In this document: in pieces, positions 1 to 13,200 of the stretch
How positions within the stretch are numbered: position 1 is the first letter of the stretch
Layout of the letters: each line of letters starts with the position of its first letter
Assembly (NCBI GenBank): GCA_013396755.1
Contig: VWZF01005682.1
Coordinates: 1,757,681 to 1,821,680 of the forward strand
DNA: 64,000 bases
From: Sclerurus mexicanus
Lineage: Eukaryota; Chordata; Aves; Passeriformes; Furnariidae
Direction: 5' to 3'
Program-made: the position numbers and the translations under genes
Notes under the pieces: generated by a model
The model's input: the letters and a program-made list of their open reading frames with translations, nothing else
Database searches by the model: none
Told to the model about the DNA's origin: nothing

Positions 1-530
1 CAATTAACTCTGTAGCAGTCCCAATAGCCTATGGTGGATTCAAATACACCTCCCATAAAAGCATCCAGCCACAACCAAGGTTATCAAATTATGAAAAAGA
101 TAATTTTTTGCTTGATAGTTTTTAGAAGGGATAAGCATTGTCAAAATTGTGTCCTAACTTCCTAACTTCATTTTTTCTGGCTTCTTCTAGGCAGTTTTGC
201 TTCTCTCAGTAAGATTCAATAATCCTTTAGTACTGCATATTTTCTTCCCGTGAAAATATTTATATATTGTAGTCTATTTACTTTTCAGTATTCTTTCTCA
301 TAAACTAAGCAGATTGAGCTTTTAAATGTTTTGCTATAAAGTGTTTATCATCTCTTCCTCAAATCATTGCATCTTTTTTTTTTAATATCCTTTCCAATTT
401 TTCAAAACCTCCTTTAAAATGTGCAGAGAAAAACTGCTACGTGAATTAAACCGATCAATTTACAGTATCCAGACATGAAGTCACATCTCTGCTCCAATTC
501 AGCTCTTTGCCTCCTATTCCTATCAGACTA

Positions 531-1010
531 TTAGCTGATCACCAATGTCAAAGCAGTAATCCAAGTAAATCGCTGTTGCATCATTTTCTTCATCCTTATG
601 GTGTAACAGATTCCTCTGCACAGACTCGTTTCTGTCTGCTAAAGCCTGGCTTTTCCATCCCCACTGATAGACACGTTTGTGCAAGGGCAAAGGTCTCAAT
701 CCACAAGGGTTGTTGGAGGCTTGGATCCCATGCAGAGCCTTGTTCTTTCCTATGGGGAAAATCTGGATAACTCTATGATGTTTATAGCCTTTCGTGATTA
801 AAAGGGGCTAATCAGATCTGGCGTCAGGATGTTAGCTGATCACATCAAGCATTCAGAGGGCAATCGCACAGGCTTTGTCTAGACTAGGGTTTAAATGCGT
901 GTCATTAGCACATATTAGCTGATACTTTTTAAAAGTCTGATGCCGACAAAGCATAATGCCTTTAATGCGAAAAGCTGGTTGAGTTAGGCCCTTGGGCATT
1001 GGCGTTTACA
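531..1010. promoter_or_regulatory. Possible conserved non-coding element
   Basis: This stretch contains TTAGCTGATCAC twice (531-542 and 832-843) and TTAGCTGAT a third time (915-923), plus many TAAT/ATTA homeodomain-type cores between 795 and 980 (for example GTGATTAAAAGG and GGCTAATCAG) and several undecayed CpG sites. Such a mix is typical of developmental enhancers, but conservation cannot be tested here. Confidence 0.3.
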
Positions 1011-1202
1011 CTGGTTTCTCTATTTTAGTTTTAGAATAAGTTAGCCAAGGGCTTGTCTGCAAAGACCAGTTAATTTGGAAGAAGATAGGCTATGAATTTA
1101 AAGGGCTGCTCCAGGACTTAAGACCAGAAAAAGATTCATTCTCAAGTAGTTGCTCTGAAATAGCTCAGTATAATAGTAATATGCACTTAACTAGGTACGT
1201 TT

Positions 1203-1221
1203 TCTCTCTCTCTCTCTCTTT
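1203..1221 (+). repeat. Short (CT)n run
   Basis: About nine alternating T/C dinucleotides followed by T-rich sequence. Confidence 0.85.
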
Positions 1222-4200
1222 CTGGTTTTTTGTTGGTTTTTTTGTTGTTTTTTAACTTTCCCCAGAAAAGAAACAGTTGCTGTATTAGAGTTGTATTTAA
1301 AAATTAACCCTCTAGTGCATTTCTGTTTTTTATCACAGCTCCTTACTGAATACAGCTGATTTGCTTGGTTGTGTCTGGGGAGGAGGTTGGAAAACTTGTA
1401 CATTCTGCAGATCTGGTTGCTGACGTTAAAAGCTGACTTGCATTTCACAGGGGGAAGACATGGTATGCTTGTGAGAGGAATGGGAGTGAAGCAACAGAAG
1501 ACCATAAAATAGGATTAAAAATAGAGACGGGAGGGATTTTGTTAGAACCTGGCGTTCCATCAAAAAACCCCACACAAATCCCAGGACATCCTGGAAGCCT
1601 GTTACAAACTAAGAGGGAGAACAGGGAAGAAGAAGAGATAAGATTTAATAGTAAAAATATTTGTAAACTATGGTGGTATTAAATCTATGAGTGTTTGTGC
1701 ATTTCCTTAGCTGGTTCTGCCTATGGAGTCAGCTCCGCCAGGTGTTGTGTCTGAGACTCTGTAAAGAGGAACCTTCCAAAATTACTCTACACTTGGCTCT
1801 ATCCCAAAAATAAGCTCAGACAATACTGACTTCCGATGGCAGAGGAGCACAGCACCTGCCCACAAGAAAAATCTGCCTCTCTAGCTCCACAGTTCACTGG
1901 TTGATGGTGATGTTAGCAAAAACATTTTCCTTGTCCTTGAAGGATAGTGAGAATAGACATTACTCATGGAAAGCAAATATTTGTCAGGTAATCAAAATTC
2001 ACTTCAGGGTGTCATGTGTACCCCTCCATTCCGATTAGCTGTCCCCGGGGTTGAACTTTTCGCTTGGTTAGATGGAGTCAGCTAAAGTCCCATCAGGATG
2101 GAATTTACACTTTTGTCTTCAGAAGATGAACAGCCATGGATAGACATCGTTCCACTAGTTCAAAGCTGATTTGTCTCAGAAAGAATTGCAAGGCAGAAGC
2201 TGCTTTGCAGGATGATACTGGAAGCCTGTTTTGCACAATAAAACATACTGACAGAGAAGGAAGCCAGATGGTGTCTCAACAGCCAAGTTTTCTAAAACAC
2301 ATTTCCTACCCTGAGAAGTTCTTGATTGACAGCTCTGGAAACAGGTGTTTTATTTGTCCACAGGGCAGGACAGGGAAGGCATCTAATATTGTCCCAGCAG
2401 AGGTCTACAGAAGTCACCTGCCACTTCATTTCCATCACTGTGAAGTCCTTGCCTCATCTGTCCAAACTGCAGAGGAAGGAGACGTCTGCAGAATGCACAT
2501 TTGACCCTGATTTGAGGCCACAGAACTTCTGCTAGCTAAAACTTTTCTTTCAGGGCTGGATTTGACTCTCTGATCTGTAAAATGAATATACTACTGTCCT
2601 AAGGAAGACAGGAAGTTGTCCACTTGCTGAGGAGGGGAAGGCAGCCTTTCTTGAAGTACAAATGAAGAAATATAACCTGATGACCCCATTCTTTTCCTTC
2701 AACCCTCACAATGAGCGAGAAGATTTGGAAGTACATAGCTGGCAAAGAGGTTCATCCTGTTAGAAAAGACAGAAAGAAAAAAACCTCATGTTATATTCAC
2801 ACAATGTTTTGAGATGGTTTTTTAAGTCTAAAGAAAATCCTCTGCAGTTTATAGCCATGAGATGCTCTTAAAACAAAGGTTAGTACAGGGAAAGGGAGCA
2901 GCAATGAAAAAAAGAGTATTATCTTTTATGAGCACTTTACCTCTCTTCCGCTTTGAAGAGATTTCAGTGTGGAGGCTGAAATCCCTATTGTTTGAAAGGT
3001 TTACTGTCAAGAGCAGGAATAACATGGGAGTTGCAGCCTTTGTTTGATTTTTGTGGTCTGTGCAGTTCAAATGTCCAAAGAAAAACACGGAGGTGTGTGC
3101 CCAGGTGAAATGAAACTAGGCAGTCATTTATGTAACACTGAATTGTTGCTTTTCTGCAGTGCAGAGCTTCTTATTTATAGCAATAAATCACAAGCAAATG
3201 GTCAGAAGTTCAGTGATGTATATTTGTCATGCAATCAAACAAGAAATCTGTACATGTTTAGGATTCAGACTTCACATTTTTGATTTCTTTCAAGAATGAT
3301 GAGATTTCTGTCATATGCAGCATTGAGAAAGACAACAGAGGGTGAACTGGATGGATCTGGAGGAAAAAACCCTAATCAAGGGTTGTGATGTGATGTGACT
3401 GCCACACAGCACTCTGCAGACATATCCCCACTAACAGTGAACTAGTGGCTAGTTTGGCCACAGGAGACATCACAGCTGTGATTGTACAGCCTCTGTCCAG
3501 CTCGATCCACTCTACTGCTCCCAGGTTAAGCAATATGGTACTGTCTGGACTATCTTCTTCTGGACTTCTTCTTTCTACATGGTTTCTTCTTCTGGAAAAT
3601 TTATTTTGAAGTAGTTCAAGCCCTGTTTCAGGCAGTTAAGAAGTTGTACTGTGAACAGAAAACTATGAATTACCTGCAGCAAGAACGTGGATCATAATTG
3701 AAAAGGAACCTGGACAACCTCTTCCTGAATATACTAAAAACCTTGAAATTCCTTTATTTGCCAATATCCAAAGGAGAATGAGCAGCAAAAATGTTTCCAA
3801 AAATAACCAGAATAAGGTTTCATCTCCCAGACCCATTCGGCCCATACCTGTCCCGTGTTTCTCAATCCAAGCATGCAACAACATTCAGAGGAAAGCAAAA
3901 TCTGTTCCAGAGTTTAAGTCATGTGAGTAATTCAAGGCTTTGTGATTGTTATAAAAAGGACCCTTGCGGGCAATCCCACAGTCAATGCTACTGTTCTTCT
4001 GTGTAACTAATCTAAAGTAAGGTTTTCACTAACTCTCTTTATTTGATGCATTGTGAAACAAACCGAATGAGAATGTTTAGGCCAGCAAAAAAAACCCACC
4101 ACAAAATCCCACAAGAACCGAGCACACCAGCATACATCAAGAGCTGAATAACAAAGAAAATAACTCAGAATACACAAAGTCTCAGTTTTGCAGCTAAGCA

Positions 4201-7200
4201 GGAGATGGACAAGTTTAAAGCTACACATGAGTACCAAGGCTCTTATCCCAGCAGAAATGTTGGGAAATTACCGCTTTGTGCCATGATACGGAGTATAACT
4301 CACTAGTAAAAAGCTCTTGGCAATCACAGTTCTTGGTAATATTACATGATGATATACAGACTTGGGCTAAGACCTTTGCTTTCTGAATTACTGGGTGTCC
4401 AAAAGTTGTCACCAAACAAAGACACAAGCAAGGGAATCTGTGACCAAAACCAATATTAAAGCTACTCAGCAACACTCCAAAACACAGCCACGCAGTGCAT
4501 GCTTCCTACCAATAATTTGTTTTTAAAAGCCATAAATACCATGATTTTCTTCAGGTCTTCTTAATCTAGCCTTAATCCCTTCTCATTTTGTCTACAGATT
4601 GGTTTGAGTTTGTGTATGTGTATGTGAGGCCTCCAGAATATTCAAGTGGACCATAAGTTTTTGTTTCCTCAGCACATCACATCTTTTAGTTTTTTCACTA
4701 TATAATTTCTGTTTATTTTAATGCAAGTTGTATAGGTAGAGATGAATTGCAAAGGAAAAATGTCTACCAAGCAATATAATAAAATACATATAACAACAAT
4801 TTCATACACAGGATAAAATCTACATGTAAATGACAATCTGTCCGGTTTACAAAGAAAAAAGAAAGAAGCAATTGCAACTGAGAACCTGTAAAGATTTATG
4901 GATAATATGGATAATGGATAATATTAATTAGTCTTCAAAGATGAAAGGCTGCCTCCTCAGAGTCACTTTGTCCTGATGGATCAAAACCTATCACTTCCTT
5001 AAATTTCCATTCAAATATGAGAAACAAGAAACCCAAACTACAGTGCCTGATCGAGACCATGGATTACCTGTATCTAGTTTTAGGCACTGGTGCTACTACA
5101 GCACCTACATTCAAGAGAGCAAGTGTGACAAGGCCTGTGTCATATGGCTGTCAAAGCAGCTACAAAGCCTCCATCTGATGTTAGGCAGATGGGGACAGAA
5201 TCCAGCCTTCACTCAACAGGTCCCATGTAAACAGGGCTGGACCTTGCCTTCACAGCCCTGCCAGGCTGATAAACAAGGACCATCTTGCACCTTTCACTCA
5301 GGACACTTTTTCAGGAATCATGGCAGCGGGTGTGATGCTGCAGTTAGTTAGGGAGGAACAAGCATGGGGAAAGTGTACTTGGTCTTCACCACAAGTAGCT
5401 GCTAGAAAATCAAAGGTTAAATTATGCAGCCAATGGTGACTTTATTCAAAACACAGAGGGCTGGAGTATCTGTGGCAGTGACTTTATCTCATCCCAGTTT
5501 AGGCTGTCAAGCAGACAGATCTAGTGCTTAGTCACATCCATGATTCTGCATTGCCACCTTCTTAAGAAGGGGCTGAATTTATGAACTTGTCTTCAGCTGT
5601 GGCTCACTGGAACTCCTAGATCACAGCCTTCCTTGAGCCTCCTGATTTTAGTGAAACAGGGAAACAGCTGGTAAATGTTGCCACTTGAAGCAGGCTTTTC
5701 AGTGGTAAGGGACCATGATTGGTGTTTCTTGGGTTGCTCCTAAATCTGCAGAGCACCTCCTTGGTGCTGCTACCCTCCCTCAAAAGCAACACTACTCTGT
5801 GAAGGTACCAGTCAGCAGAGAACACTGCCACTGCTGATGCATGTAGGTAGTGATCGATTCACACCACTTCCAAAAGAGGCAAGTCACACAAAGGTCATGG
5901 TGATGCAGAAAACGTAAATGGCTTGCTATAATGTATATGGTGAACAATAATGCCAAGCATCATAGAACAGAGGAGATGAGGGGTAAATGTGTATTTCCCC
6001 TTGCATAAAATTTATTGAATTATCAGAATCAGGAGAAAATGAAGTTGAGAAGATGTCGGTAGGAGAGGAGCTGCCTCAATTAACTTTTTTCTCCTTCTCT
6101 ATCACAGCCTTACATACAAAAGGCAACATATGCAATCAATGTATAAATGAGCAAAACTCATAGTGCATACTAAATCTTCAATCCAGTAATTTGTATTTGA
6201 ATGTTTTAGCAAAAAATGACTGTGACTACAAACACTTCACAGACTAATTTTCAGATTCATGAGTTTATGCTTCGTTTGCCTACATGTTCTCTGAGCTCTG
6301 TGCGAAAAAAATATTTCCTTTCTTGCACTGAAACGTAATGCTGACATGTGTCAAACTACTTCTTTTGTATGGATTTAAGCATACCTCTTCCTCTTTCTGC
6401 TTTTTGTAGATTCATACATATTAGACACAGATCTTTGGGTTTTAATTATAAAATTAATTTAGACATCAACCAGAAATAAAGCTGACAAATATAATTTCCC
6501 ACGTAACTCAATATCATCTCAGGATCTCTTAGGAGGAAAATAAAAAATTATGTGTAAGGGGTTTACAAGAATGTTTCTAAAGGGACAAGTTAAAAAAACA
6601 AACAAAGGAAAAAGCTGATCAAATTAATAGAGGAGCATTTCCCTAGTGTCAAAATCCATATTTATCACCAACCAGGAGAATGTGATGGTATTTTAAACAT
6701 TAAATGACTTTTCATACTGCTTCCAATCCCAGACACTTAGGGGGAAAAGCTATATATATACACACATCATAAATGCATCTTAATTTTAAAATAGTTGTTT
6801 AATGACCCTATACAGTTCTGTGCTAGCTCAAACCATGTAAACTCCATCTCATTCCTTAGATTTAATCTAAAGCCTTTTTCAAAGTGATTGACCTGTGCCA
6901 AGTATGGACAGAAAAAAAGGCTTGCTGTAAGGTCAGCAGAGAAAACTGTCAAGTGACCAGTCACAGCCACACTGAGCTTCACTATGTGAAAGCAGCATAG
7001 GTAGCTATCCTCTCCCACAACAAAGTGTCACAGATATGCAAAAATGATCCTGAATATAGCAAAAAAACCCACGAAACCCAAACCCAAGCAAACAAACAAA
7101 AACTATGAAAATACCATGCAAGTCATCAGAAGGAGGTCAGGAAATACAAAGAAACCCTGACAAAACAATGTAGTTTTCTTAAGAGGTATTTTATCCCAAA

Positions 7201-10200
7201 CTTAGATGGTCTTCGAACTGCTGTCAACATTCATACTCTAAGGCAGCCTTTCAGCTTGGGTAGAGTGCAGCTCTTCTTGGCAAAAGCAGAGGTCCCCAGC
7301 ACAGCTTCCTTGACCTCAGTAAGGTGAAGACCTGCTACAGCAGTAATGTTGTTGCATCCATTGAAGAAATGCTTTCTGATGATGTGCTGATTGAAGAAGT
7401 AAGTGGTTATCACACCCTCATAAGGCAGTCCGAGGATCAATGGATTATTGTTGGTCTGCAGGTGAATCTTACCAGTAATATGTCAGCTGCAGAGAGGTTT
7501 CAGTCCCTTTGAGCTGCTTCCACTCCACTCATGGCCAAAGATTGTTATGGTTTCTACATCAGCACATGCACACCAGCAATGATTCATCCCTGTGAGGAAA
7601 GGAAGCCTTCCATCCAACATCATCAGTGTCATTGCCGGCAACAATATTCTAATCAATTTTTTGAACTAGTCCCAACTTGCAAGACAGATTGAATGTTTCC
7701 TTTTTAAAGCACCAATATACAAGCAGTTGTAAAACAAATAGCTCTGTAAGGATTCAGTGTATCCAAATATGAGGGTCAGACCTTAGTCTCCAGAGAACTT
7801 GGTATCCTTCTTCACTGCTCTCAATAGAGAAGCCAGTATCTCAGTTCAGCAATGAAAATTGAAAGAGCATGCTGAGAGAACTGTGGAAGACACTCATTAT
7901 GCCCTTCCCAGGGCCACAGAGCAACTCAGAAATATCTTCATGACATGGTGCTCTCTGAAGTCCTCAGCTCTCTTCTGAAGGACTGATTTGAAGCTACTCT
8001 ATGGACTGCCAAATAGTGCAGCTCAGCAATGTGCACTGAGAAGCCTGACCTGCCTAAACCAAACCAGAAAATAAACATAGAGAGCCCTGAGACAAAGACT
8101 GGAGGCTTGCAGGTCTGTGTGTTCCCTCCTTCTTGGAAAGGAATCTGGGGACTTGAACCTTAATGTCCAGTGCTCCCTAGTGCAGAAGCCATCAGACCAC
8201 AGGAACTGCACAGCACAGCATTCAGTTTCTCTCACACTGCAGTGTCTTTCAGGTGATGTCCAAACCCACTCACATCTACAAGGAGTGAGTCATAGAGACG
8301 CAACAGAAGCCTTTGTTCGCCTAGCTCAAAAACACAAAGGTTCTGCAAAGGATGAGACTCCAGTTTACACTCCCAAAGGTTGGTGTGTGAGCAGAGTGAC
8401 TTTGGTCCAGTTACAGGGAGTGGAAAAGCAAGTCATTAACCCAAGCTGAAAGAGTCTGCAGGGCTATTAGGCTTCCCAGATGTAGATGCCTCTTTTAGAG
8501 AGAGGTATTTCTATATCCAGACAGCCAAGTAGCTCTGCAAACTCCACTCACTACATGTATGATAGCAGTTTGGTCATCCTTATTACAGACACCTACGAGT
8601 TCATCTGTATGGGATTTAGCTTAGGCTATCATGGACCATATCTGCCTGCCAGAGCCAAGGTGGAAATTAAGAACCACTAGGTTTTCCTGTCTATTAAAAA
8701 AATTAATTGCGTCCATAGGCAAAAAGCGCTTTGAGGTTCTTGTAGCTTTTGGCCTATGAGTCTTGCTGACTTTTCCACCGCTTGTTTATTTTATACAGTA
8801 TCACACTTCAGTTGTGCGTGAGTATATTTGGGCACTACTAGCATGCAAAAGTTTTTCAGAACCTTGTAAAAGCTTTTATTTGGAAGTGGAATTTATGCAA
8901 GTGTGTGTTAATGATTTGGCATCTTTAAGTGGTTATTTTGAGTGCTATCTTTAACTTCATTAACATTAAATTGTTCCTTAAATTATTCCAAAGAGATTGT
9001 GGCCTAATGCTTTGAACCAATTTAAAAATTTATATGTAGAGTTTGTGACAGTCCTCAGTCAAGAGGATATTTAAACAGTGGAAACCAATTAAGCTGTCTT
9101 TGGGAGATGTTTACCTTCGTTACACAGTATTGATACTTTTCTATATTTTTCTTCTGCATAGATTGAATTTGCAGTCAAAACTTGAACAGGTAGGAATTCA
9201 CCACAAATATCTAGATTGTTTGGTAAAGCACAACCCACACAGCCTTTATATTGCAAGTAATTATTGCCACATGCACGTAGTAAAGCTGAAAATCTTCTAG
9301 AAATCGAGTTCCATTTGAACAGTCAATCCCAGATGGTTTCCACTCCTAAAGAAGACCATAATAGAAAACAGCATCTTGAGAGAAACATTCACCTCCAATC
9401 ATTTGGCTGTGCCTTGTAAGGTCATCATGCAGACAGCCCAAATCTCAGGATTGTAATGTTTCCCTTATAGAATTAATACAGAAGGACAAAATCAGGGCTT
9501 TCTTAATCCTTTACATGATCCTAAGACTGGCTGTAGGAACTACTGGTGCTAGGAGTTTCGAACTGTGGAAAATTTGAGGAATATAGCTATTCAATACAAA
9601 GTGCTCTAATAAATGTTATTCACCCTTAGCCAATGCTCCACTGAATCACTGCAATGGAAAAGAAAATACAGACAACTCAGTGTACACTTAGATTCATCCT
9701 TAGGTTACTGAGGTCAGAGAAAGTCTTTTAGCTACTGACCAGGAGATCAATGACTTATGACCAATGATCACTAAGAATATATTTGAAATATCTTTTCAAG
9801 GTGAAATTCTTGCCTTGTGAGGTGTTTTCTTAATTAGAAGAAACTTTGGCTTTGTAAACATGGTTTTTGGAGGTTAAGGGAAATGTAGAGGACAATTCTG
9901 ATACTTACATTAATGCTGTATTTTCTTGTCATACATTTCCTCACCTCATGAGGTTTTACTAAGCACTTTAAAGTTACAGTGGGATAGGGACAATTGGTAT
10001 TACCACTATAAAATCTTCCCCTCAGTCCGCCACAGCATGAATCAGAAGTATAAATTGCTGTGCCTAAGTGGGAGAAGTAAGAAATAGACTGTTCCCACTG
10101 GAAAGATAAGTGACTGGAAATGAGCCCAAAAATTTGTGCTTAGGAGTCTCAAAGCTGGAATACTGCTAGAGTGGATTACCAGGGGAAACAGCAATGAGTA

Positions 10201-13200
10201 GGAACCAGAGCCTAAACATCTGACTCTGCCTGGCACACATTTTGGGGAGATGCAGTGTGCATAAAGACCTTGAATTTACTTCACCGCCCAACTCAATAAA
10301 GAGACATTTTCTACTAAAGTCCTGTAGAAAATAATTTCTCACTAGTCTAACCTTTGATTTCTTAGAAGTAGTGTGCTCCTCTGTACATCCAATGACCCTG
10401 GGTTACAGTAAACAGCATCTTCTTTCTGCCTACCTGAAGGTACTGGTATGGTGAAACAGGAAGGATGAATCTGTGCCAATTTAGCTCCTACTCCTTATTC
10501 TCAGTGGCACAGGTTCCTCTACATGTCTTCCTTTGCCTGGTGAGGGAGGTGAAATGCCCACCCACCCTATTATTTCCTCTTTTGACAAACATTGACTGTG
10601 AGCCAGCATCTTTTCTGCAGGCAGTTATAGCAAGTCCCCCCTTGCCATCTCCCCCTCTTCATATTTCCACTCTCTGAAAAAAAGAATCTTGCTACTTTGA
10701 TATATATTTTCTAAATATTTTTTATATATTTTCTACATCTTCTGAGTTTGCCATTTTCATCTGGCCTTCAATCCCACCTTCAAGGGCTTTTTCCTTATAC
10801 TTAGAAGAACTGGAAATATATTGCAGAGAAGTGCCTTAAAAAAAAGGACCCTGAGATGACCAAGTTCAAATGTCTGCATATGTATACACATGCACACATG
10901 CAGCTTCTCTGCAACATCTCCTATTAATGCAGAATTTGCCCTGATTCTGAGAAACTCACTTCAAACTGTCCTCCACACTCACATGTACTCTAATGCACTC
11001 CCTCTTGTACAAATCCACCTTCTCCCACGCTGACATATATATTCTCTCTCTCCACCACTCTCTTTGCCTCTGAGCTAAATTACTCTACTGTGGAAATTGC
11101 CATCAGCAATTTTCACCCTTTGCTGCTCTTTCAAGGAGTTTATGCAATGGTGCAGTCATGATGTTCAATTAGCTACGTGATATCTTTTGAACTGTTTTCC
11201 AAGTATTTACATACATGTGTTACAGAAGAGCAATGTTTCTCCTATCACCTTCATGACCTCAGCATGGACTGAACTGGATTAGGTTAAATTTTGGTGATGA
11301 TTACTTCCTCAAAGTCAAATGCATGTTTTGGGGATGACAATGCTAATGTTATAAGGTCTCTGCCCAGCTATAAAGCATCCTAGGGCTTGGAGTTTGCTCT
11401 CAGACCCTGGTGCTATCACTAACGGGATTGATGTCCTTCTGGTCTTTTTGCTCAAGTGTGTAGCACCACCCAGCTGCTTGTTCTCATCCTCACAGCTCAG
11501 GTGAAGAATGTGATGGACAGATCGAGCATTCTGAGGCTGTTTCAGTGTACAGTCATCCAGGTTGTCTTAGATCCAGGCATAGCCCATGAGGACACTGCAT
11601 TATTCCCAGGTCAGATGTGTGATAGTGGCTGTGAAGCATTTTTCTTAAATACAATCTTGAAAGGAAGGGAGAAGATCCCAGCTGAATTCATGACTGGAGC
11701 TCTTGACCCCTTATGACTTTCCCAGGTGGCCACAAGTAAAGTCTTCTGACTTTTCTGCACTTCAATTTCTCAGTTATAGCAAAACAGCCCTTTCTACTGC
11801 ATGGGGAAATTTTGAGGACAAACACATAAAAACCTGTGTGCACTATCGTGCTGGAGTAACAAAGGACACAAATGCTCAAGAAAGTTTTTCCTTTTCATAT
11901 ACGAGATTAAAAAAGTGACTAAACCAGGGTAAAATACTCATATTTGAGATGAATGGGGAAGTGTTATAAGGTTTGCTTATTACTTGTCTGCAGAGCTCTG
12001 TGATCCTGTAGAACCAGTTGGTGGTAGAATAACACCATAATATACACAGTTTTATGAGCTGAACAATCCATGATTTTTTTTTTCCTTTGAAGCCAACCTC
12101 TCAGATTTATTCTTTGTGAGTCACGAAATATAATCTAATGCATGTATACTAGTGGGCTTAAGGGAGAGTAAGTGGTTTGACAAAATAGATTAATCTTTAT
12201 TTCACATTAAAATGGTGGGTCCTTCCTATTGAGTATTTCCAGGCAATAACCTTGGTGGGTGTATCTAAAAATCTGTGCCTAAGAACTTGGTTGCTGAAGG
12301 AAGAAGAATAGAAAAAACTCATTTCTCACCCAAATATACGCCACAGAAGTGAAAATTTAAGGAAACTATAGTTTCTTGAAGATCTAGATTAGTATCTAGT
12401 GTTCTTGAAAAAAGTTTCCACTGACAGTACCTGTTTCTCCCTGACCCTGCGAAAATCCTGTGCTGCCAAGAACAGCTTTTTGTTCAGGAGAATGCTGATT
12501 TTGTGGGAAGTGAAGGGAACCTTTACTCAACTGTTCTGATCTTTCAAGTAAATATTTATTTATTTTCTGTATGAAGTTATAAAGTTTCTTGGGAATACAG
12601 ATAATGTAACAGAAGGAAAAGTAATTACTGTAATTTTGCCTGTGCTTTCAGAAAATAACCCATCTGATAAGCACCCCATTTACATTTTGTGAATTGCACA
12701 GCTCAGTAGAGAGACATCTCAACTAGATGCACGCAGTCCCTGTTTAACAAATACTATGGATTCTCCTGCTAACAGAAGTATTTGTCTTGGCCTTTTCACT
12801 TTTCAAAGACCAGATGATTAAGGTGTCATTGACATTAAGCGTGCCTTGCATCCATTTCTTGAGGAATGGTGTGGTCAGAGGTGCTCTCTGAGGGTTAGCA
12901 ATACTTTGAAATGAGAAAGAACTGCAGCTCATAAGGATAGTCAGACACCAGATAGCCACTCCTTCTTTTCAGAGACCCAAAGTAGCATCAAATGCCCTCA
13001 GATGTCTCTGGGAAGGGGATGGTACAAGCATCATACCAGCTCTTCTCTTTCATCTTCCTAGAGGTTTATTTTCTAGCAGAGGAAAACATCTGTCCCTTTG
13101 ATTTTCTGAGAATAAATGGGAAGAGTCTGAAAGAAAACCTCATTAATTCCCTGTGCTACAGATGACATCAAATAAGACATTCTTTAGGAAGTGAAGTGAC

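Noticed and set aside
2136..2504. 122-codon open frame on the plus strand
   Set aside because: No recognised protein, no splice context or promoter; treated as chance.
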